The notes: generated by a model from the sequence alone, not told the origin. Shown: positions 8,189 to 18,962, counted from the stretch's first letter. The stretch is 64,000 nt of DNA from Aerococcus urinaeequi (GCF_001543205.1 NZ_CP014162.1:744001-808000); one strand, 5' to 3'. Translations and numbers: made by a program.

Positions 8189-9652
8189 TTAAATCTCTCC
8201 TCTACGCATATCAGCATCATCTTTCACGCGAATATTACCACGCATTGTCTTCAAGTTCACTCGATAAGCCTTTTCTTCAGCTACATCATGGTAAAATGCT
8301 TTTTGTTTGTTAAATTGATCGTTGACTTGTGATTGACTCTTAATTAAGTCTGAACGGAACATGATTTCACCTTGGTTGGTGTGGGCTAACCCATCAACCG
8401 CTGTACCTGCTGGCATATTCAATTTAATATCGCCATTTTTTGTTTCTACTTGGGCACGAACTAAAGGTTTTGCGTCCATTGTAATCACGATGTCCCCATT
8501 TAAGGTTTCCATCAATACATTTTCTACGTGACCTTTCAATCGTTGGCTACCATTCAATGATTTCACCACTAAATCTAAGGCTTCCACATCGTTTAAGGTT
8601 AATTGACCATTTTTCGTATCCACTTCAATCATTGAAGCTGTAAAGTTTTCGATATTAATCGCGCCATCAACTGTTTGAATATAGATATCATTCGTATCCA
8701 TATCTTCAACCGTTACAGGGCCAGAAATTGTTCTCGCTTTAATAAAGTCTAAGCGGTCTTTTGGCACTTGTACCACAATATCTGTCTTGATAAAACGAGA
8801 AATCATGTTCAAGTTTAAGGCCCCGTCAACAAATTCTAAGTTTGCTCTTTTTTCAAAGGTAGTTTGCGCATCTTCTTCATCGAAATCGCCGTATAACTTA
8901 CCAACGACTGTTAATTTCGTAGTTGGTTGGTCCCAAGATGTTAACTCAATTTGACCAGCCGCTATTTGAATATCCACCATCGATAATGGTTCAGTGTATT
9001 CATAGGTCGCTTCAAAATCATGGGTAATCAATTTAGGAATTGGAATTGATCCGCTACCTTTTTCAAATTTCACTGTTTTTGATACCTTATCTTGCACTTG
9101 GTCTAAAACTGACCGTGTTTTAGTGAAGAAGTCGCCAACGATATTTTTGTAGTCGTAAGCATTTTCTTCAGTTTCTTCTTCAATCGGTTGGCTTTCGTCA
9201 ACTTTTGAATCTGCTTGTGCCGTCTCTTTTGATGGTCTTGGATTTTCCGCATCGATTTGAATAATATCTTCTTTCAATTGGTGGATTTGTTCCGTCAATT
9301 GGTTGATTTCTTCAGTCAAACGATCAATTTCAATATGAGTTACTTCAGATTTCCCTTCTTGGTTAACCAAATTTTGACGCTCAGTTAACTTGGTTGCGAG
9401 TGACGCTTCCAAGTCTTTTTGAATAGCCACTTTTTGCGTACGGCCAGTAATATCATCTTGATTTACCGCCTGGTCATTTTCCCAATCAGCATAAAAGTCA
9501 TCTAAGATATCTTTTTCTTCCTCAACTTGCGTTTGTGTTGTAGGGTTTGATTCAGCTTGCTTCGCTCTGTTTTCTAATAAGATAATCGCTTCTTCGTTTG
9601 TTAAAATGCCTTCTTTAACTAAGTTTAAAATACGTTCTTTATGATTCGTCAT
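8189..9652 (-). CDS. liaX: DUF4097/YvlB-type protein, LiaX-like
   Basis: A 487-aa protein with three parts. The N-terminus (residues 1-30, ERILNLVKEGILTNEEAIILLE) is the short helical domain typical of YvlB/LiaX. A charged coiled-coil-like middle follows at about 70-150. From about 200 onward there is a repetitive beta-strand DUF4097 region (repeats of the type VETKNGDIKLN, VDGAINIENF, TLNGDIVI). No signal peptide is seen. In enterococci LiaX is the surface-associated effector of the LiaFSR envelope-stress response. Here it is followed by PspC and YvlD-type genes, the liaXYZ order. The RBS GGAGG precedes ATG. Function is inferred from domain and order; no liaFSR genes lie in the window. Confidence 0.75.
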   Translation of the reverse strand: MTNHKERILNLVKEGILTNEEAIILLENRAKQAESNPTTQTQVEEEKDILDDFYADWENDQAVNQDDITGRTQKVAIQKDLEASLATKLTERQNLVNQEGKSEVTHIEIDRLTEEINQLTEQIHQLKEDIIQIDAENPRPSKETAQADSKVDESQPIEEETEENAYDYKNIVGDFFTKTRSVLDQVQDKVSKTVKFEKGSGSIPIPKLITHDFEATYEYTEPLSMVDIQIAAGQIELTSWDQPTTKLTVVGKLYGDFDEEDAQTTFEKRANLEFVDGALNLNMISRFIKTDIVVQVPKDRLDFIKARTISGPVTVEDMDTNDIYIQTVDGAINIENFTASMIEVDTKNGQLTLNDVEALDLVVKSLNGSQRLKGHVENVLMETLNGDIVITMDAKPLVRAQVETKNGDIKLNMPAGTAVDGLAHTNQGEIMFRSDLIKSQSQVNDQFNKQKAFYHDVAEEKAYRVNLKTMRGNIRVKDDADMRRGEI

Positions 9653-9763
9653 TGTGACAACCTCCTAGTTGTTTAGCTTTCCTTTGTTATCTATATTTTG
9701 CCAACTTTGGAGGTAAATGTCATAGGTCTATGGACCTAATTTCACAATTGTTTGATTTTAGCC

Positions 9764-12700
9764 CTATTGAACCCCTGTAAAAAAGGCTTTGGACCCGTCG
9801 TTGCTGGCAGACACTTGTAAGTGGACTGGAATTTGTTGTTTCAATTCAGCCACGTGAGAAATAATCCCAACAATACGGCCGCTCGCTTGTTGCAAATCAG
9901 TCAAGGTTTCAATCGCTTGTTGCAAGGATTCCTGGTCTAAGGTACCAAAACCTTCGTCAATAAAGAGCGTGCCAATTTCAATACCACCGGCATCATTTTG
10001 AATCACGTCAGACAGACCAAGGGCCAAGGCTAAGGAAGCTTTAAAGCCTTCTCCACCAGATAGGGATTGGACCGACCGCTTCCCACCAGCTTGGTAGTCA
10101 AAGACAGCTAGGTCAAGTCCTTTAGCCCCTGCACCAGACTGTCCTTCGACAATCCGTCTAAATTCATACCGCATTTGAGTCATGGCCATCAATCGTTCAT
10201 TAGCATATTGGAGAATTTCATCAAAATACAAACCTAAAATATAGCGTTCAAAGGAAATATAGCCATAAGCCTTCTCTTTCCCATTGGCTACCTTGTTTAG
10301 GAGCGATAGTTCCCCGAAATGACGCCCTTTTTCTTGGTAGGATGCGAAACTATCCTTAAATAGGTAAATAGCATGGTCTAATTGGGCTTTTATTGAAATC
10401 ACCTGATCTTTTCTAGCTTTAAATTCAGCTAATTTAATCCGTTCTTGGGCAATTTCCGCTTGGTAAGTCTCGGCATTTTTATCTAAGTCAGCTGTTTCAA
10501 TTTCTTTTTGATTTGTTGCTTTGTTTTCATTAAAGGCATAAACCTCATTATCAAAACGTTGAATTTCACTTTCAATAGCTGCCCAATTCTTTTGACTTTG
10601 ATGGATTTGACAGATGTCTTCCTGACTTTCTTGACGGTCGGCCATCGCGTTATCCAAAGCAGTTTGATCAGCTTGTAATTCCACTAGCCCTTGCTTGATT
10701 TGACCTTTATATCCTGCAATCTGTGTGGTTAGCTGAGCAACTTCTTGCTGGTGCTTATCTAATTGAGTCTTCAACTCTTGGTCTTTAGTTGTAATTTCCG
10801 CTAAGGTCTTGTTTTTTGCCTCGTATTCAGCTGTGACAACAGCTTTTGAATTGCCAACTAATTGACCTTTTAATTGGTCGATTTCTTTCCGCAATTCTTC
10901 AACAGCGCTTTGGTTAGACGCTGTTTGCCCTTTAAGAGTTGACGCCTCGATTTGCATATTATTCAAAGTCGCCTTCGCTTCATCCACTTGCTTAGTCGAG
11001 TCATTTAATTGTTTGTCCAAATCTTGCTTGGTCTGGCATAACTTATCTAAATGAGACTTGCTTTGTTGAATATCTTCAGCTTCCTTATCTAGATGAGCCC
11101 GCCATACTTCAAGTTTTTCATGATTACTTGTCGCATCCGTCGCTATGCCTTCAATACCTTGGTTAGCAATTATTCGGTCAAACGTCCCCTGAATGGCAGA
11201 TAGACGCTCTATTTTACTTGAATAAGATTGGAAAGCTGTTTGCGCAGCCTCCACCCCTGCCTCAACCATTTCTTTTGTCACTGCATCCTCTTGCACAGCA
11301 GCTGGGGCTGGATGATGAATAGATCCACAAACTAAACAAGGTTGACCTTCAACCAATTGACTGGCTAATTCTCCTGCCAGATTTTGGCTATAAGCCAATT
11401 CCAAACGATTTCGCCTGTCTACTTTTGCTTGATAGACTCTCTGGTCAACTTCTACTTGAACAGTAAGGTCTGCAATCTGTTGGTTGGTTTTCACCATGTC
11501 CTCATAATTTTTTACCAACAAATTATATTGATAGATTTTTTGATCAACTAGGACTTGTTGTTGGTTGAGATCCCCTACTTGTTCTAACTCTGCTTGCAGT
11601 TTTTTCAGAGATGCTTGCCCAGCTTCGACCGCTTTTTCCTGGTCTTGAATCTGACTGGTTAATTTTGTCGCTTGTTCAGCCAAACTTTGGCCGTAAGCCA
11701 CTTGCTTGTTGAGACTACCTTCTTGTATTAAATAGTTATCCCATTTATTTTCTTGTATGGCCAAGTCTTGCAATTCTGCTCGCAAGCTATCTACTTGTTG
11801 AATCTGGTCTTGCCATTCAGCTTGCTCTGCTTTGACAGTTTGTAAACGACCCTTCGCTTCCTGTAATAAGCCCGTTTTCTCCTTCACCAGTTTTTGTAAT
11901 TGCCCCTGTTTATGCGCTTGTTTTTGAATTTGTTGGATCAACTGGTAAGCATTTTGTGTTTCACGGTACTGTTGCAAAGACTTTCGTTCACTAGTAATGG
12001 TCGCTTCACGTTCTTTGATGGAAGCTTCTTGGTGATGTAATTTATCCTGTCTGGCTAAAAGCTTAATAAAGCCTTCTAGCTGTTGAATAGTAGTCTCAAA
12101 ACCAGTGATTTGTTGACTTAAATCAGCATTCTTTTTGTCCAAGTCAGCTACTTTAGTTCCAGCCCATTCAGAAAGATTTTGATAGTCCTCTTGATCTACC
12201 CAATTTTGAACCCGGTCTTTTTCTGTCAAGCTCTTGTCAGCCGTATCGACCTCTTCATCAACATTTTCCGCGATTGCTATCGCTTCATTATCTACAAACG
12301 TCACAAATGATTGGCTATGTTGGTCTACCTGTTTCTTCAAGGCGCCCACTTCCTGGTTAGCTTGCTTAAACCGTTCAGCAATGGCTTGTTGGAACCGGTC
12401 TAAATAATCAGTATGGAATATGGTCCGTAAAATGGCTTCCTTTTCGCCCGAGCTAGCTTCCAAGAGTTTTTTAAACTCTCCTTGTGGCAACATGACAATT
12501 TGTCTAAATTGATCTGCTGACAAACCAAGAACTTCAACTAACTTACTATCCACTTCTTGCGTTTTACTTAGTGAAAAATCTTCCCCTTCTAAGGTTACTT
12601 CCGCATTCTGCTCTCGAATTAAGCCCCTTTTAGTCGGCCGTTTTTGCTTGGGAATCCGTTCCACCGTATAGGTTTTCCCGTGAATCATAAAGGTTAACCG

Positions 12701-12937
12701 TACATATGCAACACTTTCATCTTCAGCTAACTGCGACTTCAATTCATTAATATCACGAGATGAACCAGAAGTCTTTCCGTATAAGGCGTAAACAATGGCA
12801 TCAAAAATGGTCGTTTTACCAGCACCAGTGGATCCTGAAATCAAGAATAAGTTCTGATCGCCTAAGTCTGTAAAGTCTAGGCTCGTTTTTTCTTTATAAG
12901 GTCCAAAAGCCTGCAATTCAAGTTTAATAGGTCTCAC
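9764..12937 (-). CDS. sbcC: exonuclease SbcCD subunit C
   Basis: A Rad50-like SMC ATPase that works with SbcD to cleave hairpin and blocked DNA ends. Seen: Walker A GSTGAGKTT near residue 35, long coiled coils on both sides of a zinc hook CLVC near residue 535, the ABC signature LSGGEGFKASLALALGLSD, and Walker B FIDEGFGTLD near the C-terminus. At 1057 aa it is the usual length. The start is GTG at 12937, embedded in the sbcD stop as TAGTG, with AAGGAGG upstream inside sbcD, so translation is coupled. The annotation is secure. Confidence 0.95.
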   Translation of the reverse strand: MRPIKLELQAFGPYKEKTSLDFTDLGDQNLFLISGSTGAGKTTIFDAIVYALYGKTSGSSRDINELKSQLAEDESVAYVRLTFMIHGKTYTVERIPKQKRPTKRGLIREQNAEVTLEGEDFSLSKTQEVDSKLVEVLGLSADQFRQIVMLPQGEFKKLLEASSGEKEAILRTIFHTDYLDRFQQAIAERFKQANQEVGALKKQVDQHSQSFVTFVDNEAIAIAENVDEEVDTADKSLTEKDRVQNWVDQEDYQNLSEWAGTKVADLDKKNADLSQQITGFETTIQQLEGFIKLLARQDKLHHQEASIKEREATITSERKSLQQYRETQNAYQLIQQIQKQAHKQGQLQKLVKEKTGLLQEAKGRLQTVKAEQAEWQDQIQQVDSLRAELQDLAIQENKWDNYLIQEGSLNKQVAYGQSLAEQATKLTSQIQDQEKAVEAGQASLKKLQAELEQVGDLNQQQVLVDQKIYQYNLLVKNYEDMVKTNQQIADLTVQVEVDQRVYQAKVDRRNRLELAYSQNLAGELASQLVEGQPCLVCGSIHHPAPAAVQEDAVTKEMVEAGVEAAQTAFQSYSSKIERLSAIQGTFDRIIANQGIEGIATDATSNHEKLEVWRAHLDKEAEDIQQSKSHLDKLCQTKQDLDKQLNDSTKQVDEAKATLNNMQIEASTLKGQTASNQSAVEELRKEIDQLKGQLVGNSKAVVTAEYEAKNKTLAEITTKDQELKTQLDKHQQEVAQLTTQIAGYKGQIKQGLVELQADQTALDNAMADRQESQEDICQIHQSQKNWAAIESEIQRFDNEVYAFNENKATNQKEIETADLDKNAETYQAEIAQERIKLAEFKARKDQVISIKAQLDHAIYLFKDSFASYQEKGRHFGELSLLNKVANGKEKAYGYISFERYILGLYFDEILQYANERLMAMTQMRYEFRRIVEGQSGAGAKGLDLAVFDYQAGGKRSVQSLSGGEGFKASLALALGLSDVIQNDAGGIEIGTLFIDEGFGTLDQESLQQAIETLTDLQQASGRIVGIISHVAELKQQIPVHLQVSASNDGSKAFFTGVQ

Positions 12938-14091
12938 TATGCCTTATCCTCCTTTAAGGTTGATTGGAAAATATCACGGACAATTTCCGCTTGGAATGCT
13001 GATAATTCTTGGTCCGTATTATTTTGATAAAACTGAGCAAACTGGTCCCATACAGGTGTTGCTTGCACTTCATGACGTTTGGTTTTCAAGTCTTGTCGCT
13101 GTCTATTTTCTAAAGCTACATATTCTAAGCTCATAGCATTTGGGTACCGTTTCTTCAAGCGATTCATAGCTTCATGCTGAGCATAGGCATCCGTTAGTTC
13201 AAAGAAGATATAGTCATCTGATTGCCCTTGTAACAAATCTTCAAATTGACCGCGCATAACCCGCATATCCTTATCAGGCTTTAATTCGTGCTTCACAACT
13301 TCAATAGTGTCTGCCTTTTTATCCAAGTCAATCTCTAAAAAGACCTTATGATGATGAACTTCTGACTTAGAAAACTTCAAGGGTGAACCTGAATAGCGAA
13401 TTCGCGGACTACCTACTTGTTGCGGCCCGTGTAAATGACCAAGCGCCACATAATCAAAACCATCAAAGACAGTATGGGGTACATATTCACTGGTACCAAT
13501 GGACAAGGGACGTTCTGAATCGGATTTTTCTAAGTCTTCCCCTGCCCCTTCAATGGCCCCAGCAGTTACATAACCATGGTAAAGGATGATATTGACCCGA
13601 CTAGGATCCCATTTGTCTTTAATTCGCGCTACCTGTACCTTAGTGGCATCCTCAATACTATGGATAGTTTCTTCAGGATATAGACGTTTAATTGTTAGAT
13701 GATCGCTAAACGGTAATAGATACACATCTGCGTCACCAACTTCAACCTTTCGAATCTCGGTGCTAGGGACACCAGCCATGTGTAAGCCTTGTCCTGACAG
13801 TAAACCTGCAGCATAACCTACTCGTTCACCTGAATCATGGTTTCCAGCGATAATACAAATGGGACAAGCTAGTTCTTGTGACATTTTCGTTAGCATTTCA
13901 TTGACTAACTGAACCGTTTCACCACTAGGTAAAGTCCGGTCATATAAATCGCCTACCATAATCACCAAATCAGGCTTTAAAGCGACAGTTTGTGCTAGCC
14001 AGTCATTTAATATGGCACGTTGGTCTTCTATTAGAGAGTGGTTATTGACCACTTTTCCAATATGCCAATCCGCTGTATGTACAATTTTCAC
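12937..14091 (-). CDS. sbcD: exonuclease SbcCD subunit D
   Basis: An Mre11-like metallophosphoesterase nuclease, partner of SbcC. Seen: the metal-binding motifs ADWHIGK (residues 7-13), GDLYDR, GNHDSGERV, HGYVT and GHLHGPQ, in family order, then a C-terminal capping domain. At 384 aa it matches the family. Its stop overlaps the GTG start of sbcC by one base. The two genes form a unit; the region upstream to 14195 holds only the uvrA terminator and no obvious SOS box. Confidence 0.95.
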   Translation of the reverse strand: MKIVHTADWHIGKVVNNHSLIEDQRAILNDWLAQTVALKPDLVIMVGDLYDRTLPSGETVQLVNEMLTKMSQELACPICIIAGNHDSGERVGYAAGLLSGQGLHMAGVPSTEIRKVEVGDADVYLLPFSDHLTIKRLYPEETIHSIEDATKVQVARIKDKWDPSRVNIILYHGYVTAGAIEGAGEDLEKSDSERPLSIGTSEYVPHTVFDGFDYVALGHLHGPQQVGSPRIRYSGSPLKFSKSEVHHHKVFLEIDLDKKADTIEVVKHELKPDKDMRVMRGQFEDLLQGQSDDYIFFELTDAYAQHEAMNRLKKRYPNAMSLEYVALENRQRQDLKTKRHEVQATPVWDQFAQFYQNNTDQELSAFQAEIVRDIFQSTLKEDKA

Positions 14092-14132
14092 TACTATCCC
14101 ACTTCCTTCTCATAATCTTTCATTTTAAAGAA

Positions 14133-14188
14133 AAAACACTATGTTTCAAGATGAATGTAATATTTATCGTCAACATAGTGTTTTTCTA
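14133..14188 (-). terminator. terminator after uvrA
   Basis: The long-loop hairpin AAACACTATGTT...AACATAGTGTTT has A and T runs on both flanks, so it could act in either direction. It sits between the uvrA stop and the sbcD start and most plausibly ends uvrA transcription. Confidence 0.7.
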
Positions 14189-14195
14189 TTTTATT

Positions 14196-17015
14196 CTATT
14201 TTTTCAACAATGGTTTTAAGTATTTACCTGTGTATGAGCCTTTCACTTTAGCAACCTCTTCAGGTGTACCAGAAGCAACGATTTTACCACCTTGAGCACC
14301 ACCTTCCGGGCCAATATCCACGATATAGTCTGCAGTTTTAATCACATCTAAATTGTGCTCAATCACGACAATGGTGTTACCAGCATCTACTAAACGTTGT
14401 AAAACACCAATTAATCGCTTGATATCTTCTGTATGTAGACCAGTAGTTGGTTCATCTAAAACATATAAGGTGTTCCCAGTTGCTACACGTTGTAACTCAG
14501 AGGCCAATTTCATCCGTTGCGCTTCCCCTCCTGATAGGGTTGGCGCTGGTTGACCTAATGTCACATAACCGAGACCTACATCGACGATCGCTTGTAATTT
14601 ACGGCGAATTTTTGGCACTGCCGTAAAGAATTCTAAAGCTTCTTCAACGCGCATGTCTAAAACTTCTGCAATATTTTTACCTTTATATTTTACCTGTAAG
14701 GTTTCTGAATTATAACGGGTTCCATGACACACTTCACAAGGTACATATACATCAGGTAGGAAATGCATTTCAACTTTTAAAATACCATCACCTTTACATG
14801 CTTCACAACGGCCACCTTTAACATTAAATGAGAAACGCCCTTTTCCATAACCACGTAGTTTAGCCTCATTGGTTTGTGCAAAAAGATCACGAATATCATC
14901 AAACACAGATGTGTATGTTGCCGGGTTAGAGCGTGGCGTACGCCCGATTGGACTTTGGTCAATATCAATAACCTTATCTAATGATTCATAGCCAGAAATT
15001 TCATCTACTTTACCATGAGGCATCTTTGCTCTATTTAGTTCACGTATCAGATACTTTTTCATGACCTCATTAACTAATGAGGATTTACCTGATCCAGAAA
15101 CACCTGAAATCACATTTAGACGGCCAATTGGAATATCCACATCAACATTTTTCAAATTGTTTTCACTAGCGCCCTTAATATGAATAGTCCCTCTATCCTC
15201 TTTACGTCTTTTTTCTGGCAAATCAATTTTACGGGCACCTTTTAGGTATTGCCCTGTGATAGAGTCTTTATTATTTGCCACTTCATCTGGTGTACCTGCA
15301 GCCACAATTTCGCCACCATATTCACCAGCACCAGGTCCCATGTCAATTAGATAATCTGCTTCACGCATGGTTTCTTCATCATGTTCAACGACAATCAAGG
15401 TGTTACCTAAATCACGCATACGTTTCAATGATTTAATCAGACGGTCATTGTCTCTTTGGTGTAATCCAATTGAAGGTTCATCCAAGACATACATGATTCC
15501 AGAAAGGTTTGATCCAATTTGAGTAGCTAGACGAATACGTTGCGCTTCCCCACCTGATAAGGTACCTGCAGATCGGTCTAAAGTTAGGTAGTTTAAGCCA
15601 ACTTCTTCTAGGAAGTTTAACCGTGAGGCAATTTCACGCATGATTGGTTGAGCAATCGTCGTATTTTGTTCAGATAAATCTAACCCCTCAAAAAATTCAA
15701 TGGTATCCACAATCGCTTTATGGGTTACTTCAGCAATATCTTGACCACCAATTTTTACTGACAAGGCTTGACGGTTTAAACGTTTACCATGACATACAGG
15801 ACATTCTAATTCGGTCATATATTGACCCATAGCTTCTCGCATAGCCTTAGATTGACTAGATTGGTAACGACGACGGACATTTGGAATAACCCCTTCAAAT
15901 ACCCGCATTTTATCTTGAACAGATCCGAATTCATTTTGATAATAGAAATGGAATTCTTCTTCGCCAGACCCATATAAAATCAGGTCTTGTTGTTCTTGTG
16001 TAAGTTCTTTAAAAGGTACATCCATTGGCACCTCAAAGGCAGTAGCTGCTTGTTCCAACATGGTTGGGTAGAAAGCAGAACCTTTTGAATCCCAAGGTAC
16101 GATAGCCCCTTCTTTTAATGTTTTATTTTTATCTGGCACAATTAAATTAGGATCAGCTTCAATTTTTGAACCTAAACCAGTACACTCCTCACATGCTCCA
16201 TAAGGCGCATTAAATGAGAATAGACGGGGTTCTAATTCACCTACTGTAAATCCACAGTGGGGGCATGAATAATGCTCTGAAAAGAGAATTTCGTCACCAT
16301 CAATCAAATCACAGACTGCATAGCCATCAGCTAATCTAAGAGCCGCTTCTAAAGAGTCAGCTAAACGCCCTCTAATATCTTCTTTAATCACTAAACGGTC
16401 TATCACAATATCAATTTGATGTTTTTTATTCTTATCTAATTCAGGTACATCATCGATGTCATAGATTTCGCCATCAATACGCACACGGACATATCCCTGT
16501 TTACGGATACCGTCGATGATCTTTTTATGTTGACCTTTTTTACCATAAACAACTGGAGATAGAATTTGCACTTTAGTCCGTTCAGGCAAACTTAAAATCC
16601 GGTCTAACATTTGGTCTAAAGATTCACTCGTAATTTCGGTACCATCATTTGGGCAGATTGGTTGGCCAACCCGAGCATATAATAAACGAAGATAATCGTT
16701 CACCTCAGTAATCGTTCCTACTGTTGAACGTGGGTTTCTTGAGGTAGTCTTCTGGTCGATTGAGATAGCTGGACTTAACCCTTCAATAGAATCTACATCT
16801 GGTTTCTCTGTATTACCCAAGAATTGACGTGCAAAGGCCGATAAACTTTCTACATAACGTCTTTGTCCTTCTGCATATAAGGTATCGAAGGCTAAAGTAC
16901 TTTTCCCAGATCCTGATAAACCAGTTACAACGACCATTTGATCGCGGGGAATATCAATATCAATATTTTTTAGATTATGGGAACGAGCGCCCCTTACTTT
17001 AATTAAATCTCTCAA
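14196..17015 (-). CDS. uvrA: excinuclease ABC subunit A
   Basis: The damage-recognition ATPase of nucleotide excision repair. Seen: two ABC modules with Walker A GLSGSGKST and GVSGSGKSS, two signatures LSGGEAQR, and zinc modules with CPHCG...CEEC and CEACKGDG...CEVCHG. At 939 aa it is full length. The start is TTG at 17015: AAGGAG is 8 nt upstream, and an out-of-frame ATG lies only 4 nt upstream, which could mislead gene callers. uvrB, often adjacent upstream in relatives, is not next to it here, because the phosphate operon is. A LexA-type box about 155 bp upstream suggests SOS control. Confidence 0.95.
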   Translation of the reverse strand: MRDLIKVRGARSHNLKNIDIDIPRDQMVVVTGLSGSGKSTLAFDTLYAEGQRRYVESLSAFARQFLGNTEKPDVDSIEGLSPAISIDQKTTSRNPRSTVGTITEVNDYLRLLYARVGQPICPNDGTEITSESLDQMLDRILSLPERTKVQILSPVVYGKKGQHKKIIDGIRKQGYVRVRIDGEIYDIDDVPELDKNKKHQIDIVIDRLVIKEDIRGRLADSLEAALRLADGYAVCDLIDGDEILFSEHYSCPHCGFTVGELEPRLFSFNAPYGACEECTGLGSKIEADPNLIVPDKNKTLKEGAIVPWDSKGSAFYPTMLEQAATAFEVPMDVPFKELTQEQQDLILYGSGEEEFHFYYQNEFGSVQDKMRVFEGVIPNVRRRYQSSQSKAMREAMGQYMTELECPVCHGKRLNRQALSVKIGGQDIAEVTHKAIVDTIEFFEGLDLSEQNTTIAQPIMREIASRLNFLEEVGLNYLTLDRSAGTLSGGEAQRIRLATQIGSNLSGIMYVLDEPSIGLHQRDNDRLIKSLKRMRDLGNTLIVVEHDEETMREADYLIDMGPGAGEYGGEIVAAGTPDEVANNKDSITGQYLKGARKIDLPEKRRKEDRGTIHIKGASENNLKNVDVDIPIGRLNVISGVSGSGKSSLVNEVMKKYLIRELNRAKMPHGKVDEISGYESLDKVIDIDQSPIGRTPRSNPATYTSVFDDIRDLFAQTNEAKLRGYGKGRFSFNVKGGRCEACKGDGILKVEMHFLPDVYVPCEVCHGTRYNSETLQVKYKGKNIAEVLDMRVEEALEFFTAVPKIRRKLQAIVDVGLGYVTLGQPAPTLSGGEAQRMKLASELQRVATGNTLYVLDEPTTGLHTEDIKRLIGVLQRLVDAGNTIVVIEHNLDVIKTADYIVDIGPEGGAQGGKIVASGTPEEVAKVKGSYTGKYLKPLLKK

Positions 17016-17169
17016 TCATGCCACTCCTTATTGTTATACCTCATTACTAAACCTCGTTTAAAGTTCAGCAATCAATGATTATACCTTATCACTTATATCT
17101 ATTTATCTATTATGACATAGTTCGCATTTGTTGCGAATAATTTGTCTCAAATACTCTTCTATTTTAACA

Positions 17170-17183
17170 CAAACGTATGTTCG
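17170..17183. promoter_or_regulatory. LexA (SOS) box upstream of uvrA
   Basis: The minus strand reads CGAACATACGTTTG, which fits the Firmicutes LexA consensus CGAACRNRYGTTYC at 13 of 14 positions. The match is seen; LexA binding is inferred. It lies in the AT-rich 330-bp gap 17016-17346, which otherwise contains only the uvrA promoter region and the pstB terminator. Confidence 0.65.
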
Positions 17184-17286
17184 TTGCATAATATTCAACT
17201 TAGTATATCAGCAAAAATATTCAGTTTGTAGCTAACCAAGCCTCACCGAAAAGCCCCTACCCTCCACTAGCTACCTGATTTGCGCA

Positions 17287-17312
17287 TAAAGAAAAACCAC
17301 CGACAAATGCCA
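17287..17312 (-). terminator. terminator after pstB
   Basis: On the minus strand the hairpin GCCACTGG...TCGGTGGT is followed by TTTTTC, about 35 bp past the pstB stop. It closes the pst operon. Confidence 0.55.
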
Positions 17313-17346
17313 GTGGCTTGAAAAGGTTATTGGTTTGGAATATGGA

Positions 17347-18144
17347 TTAACCAAAACGTCCAGCAACATAATCTGCTGTTTGTGTATTGGTTGGGTTGTT
17401 AAAGATTTGGTCTGTTTCACCAAATTCAATAATGTGAGATTTACCTGGACCAGTTTCTGGGTCTGCATAGAAGAATCCAGTGTAGTCAGACACACGCGCA
17501 GCTTGTTGCATATTGTGGGTAACAATTGCGATTGTATAGTCGTCACGTAATTGCTGTACTAACTCTTCAACTTTTAGCGTTGAAATTGGGTCTAAAGCTG
17601 AAGTTGGCTCATCCATTAACAATACGTCAGGTTTAACTGCTAAGGCACGCGCGATACAAACACGTTGTTGTTGTCCCCCAGAAATAGCCATACCGTTTTT
17701 GTTTAAGTCATCTTTTACTTCATCCCAGATTGCAGCACCGCGTAATGAAGTTTCAACAATTTCATCTAATTCATTCTTATCACGGATACCGTGAGTACGT
17801 GGTCCATAAGCAACGTTGTCATAGATTGACATTGGGAATGGGTTTGGTTGTTGGAAAACCATACCAACATTTTTACGTAACATATTTAAGTTCATGTCAC
17901 GGTCAAAGATACTTTTACCATCTAATGTAATTTTACCTTCAATACGACAACCTTCAACAAGGTCATTCATACGGTTTAATGTTTTTAAGAAAGTAGATTT
18001 ACCTGATCCAGAAGGACCGATTAATGCTGTTACTTGTTTTTCGTAAATCGGCATGTTGATACCTTCTAAGGCTTTAAAGTTACCATAGTAAAGGTCCATG
18101 TTTTCTGCCTGCATTTTAATTTTAAGATTGTTGTTTTCAACCAT
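17347..18144 (-). CDS. pstB: phosphate ABC transporter ATP-binding protein
   Basis: The ATPase of the high-affinity PstSCAB phosphate importer. Seen: Walker [10 protein letters not shown], signature AISGGQQQR, Walker [12 protein letters not shown], and H-loop IVTHN. The start was moved to ATG 18144 (MVENNN), because AAAGGAGG lies upstream inside the end of pstA. This gives 265 aa, close to the usual 250-270. It begins 2 bp after the pstA stop. There is one pstB only and no phoU follows it in this window, unlike many Firmicutes pst operons. Confidence 0.94.
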   Translation of the reverse strand: MVENNNLKIKMQAENMDLYYGNFKALEGINMPIYEKQVTALIGPSGSGKSTFLKTLNRMNDLVEGCRIEGKITLDGKSIFDRDMNLNMLRKNVGMVFQQPNPFPMSIYDNVAYGPRTHGIRDKNELDEIVETSLRGAAIWDEVKDDLNKNGMAISGGQQQRVCIARALAVKPDVLLMDEPTSALDPISTLKVEELVQQLRDDYTIAIVTHNMQQAARVSDYTGFFYADPETGPGKSHIIEFGETDQIFNNPTNTQTADYVAGRFG

Positions 18145-18146
18145 GA

Positions 18147-18962
18147 TTAATTTTGTCCTCCTTTTGTAAATCGTTGTGATAACCATGTAGATAGGCCGTT
18201 GATCACTAATACAACTAATAATAGTATTACACCAGTAGCATTCGCTTGGTCACGGTGTAAACCTTCACTTGATAGTACATACATATGTAGTGACAATGTA
18301 CGACCAGAAGAGAAGATTGAGTTAGGTAGTGATGTTGATGTACCTAGTGTATACATCAAGGCTGCTGTTTCACCAACGATACGTCCGACAGCAAGGATAA
18401 TCCCTGATAGGATACCAGGCATTGCAATTGGTAAAACAATTCTAAAAATTGTACGTAATTTACCAGCACCTAAACCAAAACTTGCTTGACGTAAATTGTC
18501 TTTAACTGACATTAATGCTTCTTCAGTATTACGGATGATTAATGGTAATACCATAATTGCTGAAGTAAGAATACCTGAAATTAATGAATATTGGAATCCT
18601 GCTGCGGATACAAAGGCTAGCATACCGAATAAACCAAATACAATAGATGGCACACCAGTTAATGTATCAGTTGCAATACGGATACCCTCAACCCATTTGT
18701 TATTTTTACCAGCATATTCAACTAGATAGAAACCAGCGAATACACCTAATGGAATTGCTAATAATAGCGATCCACCGATAACATAAAGGGTTGTAATAAT
18801 AGACGGCATCATTGAAACGTTATCTGTAGTGTACTTCCATGAGAAAAGATCGGTACTTAAATGTGGTACACCAGACACTAATACGTAACCAACAATCCAA
18901 ATTAGAGAAGCGAAAGTAACTGCTGCAAAGAAATATGTGAGTCCACGTAATACTTTAGACAT
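18147..18962 (-). CDS. pstA: phosphate ABC transporter permease PstA
   Basis: One of the two membrane subunits of the phosphate importer. Seen: six hydrophobic helices and the cytoplasmic EAA-type loop, with [28 protein letters not shown]. At 271 aa it is normal for PstA. Its ATG overlaps the pstC stop by one base or so (TAATG), and pstB starts 2 bp after its stop, so the genes are tightly coupled. The annotation is secure from order and family. Confidence 0.93.
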   Translation of the reverse strand: MSKVLRGLTYFFAAVTFASLIWIVGYVLVSGVPHLSTDLFSWKYTTDNVSMMPSIITTLYVIGGSLLLAIPLGVFAGFYLVEYAGKNNKWVEGIRIATDTLTGVPSIVFGLFGMLAFVSAAGFQYSLISGILTSAIMVLPLIIRNTEEALMSVKDNLRQASFGLGAGKLRTIFRIVLPIAMPGILSGIILAVGRIVGETAALMYTLGTSTSLPNSIFSSGRTLSLHMYVLSSEGLHRDQANATGVILLLVVLVINGLSTWLSQRFTKGGQN

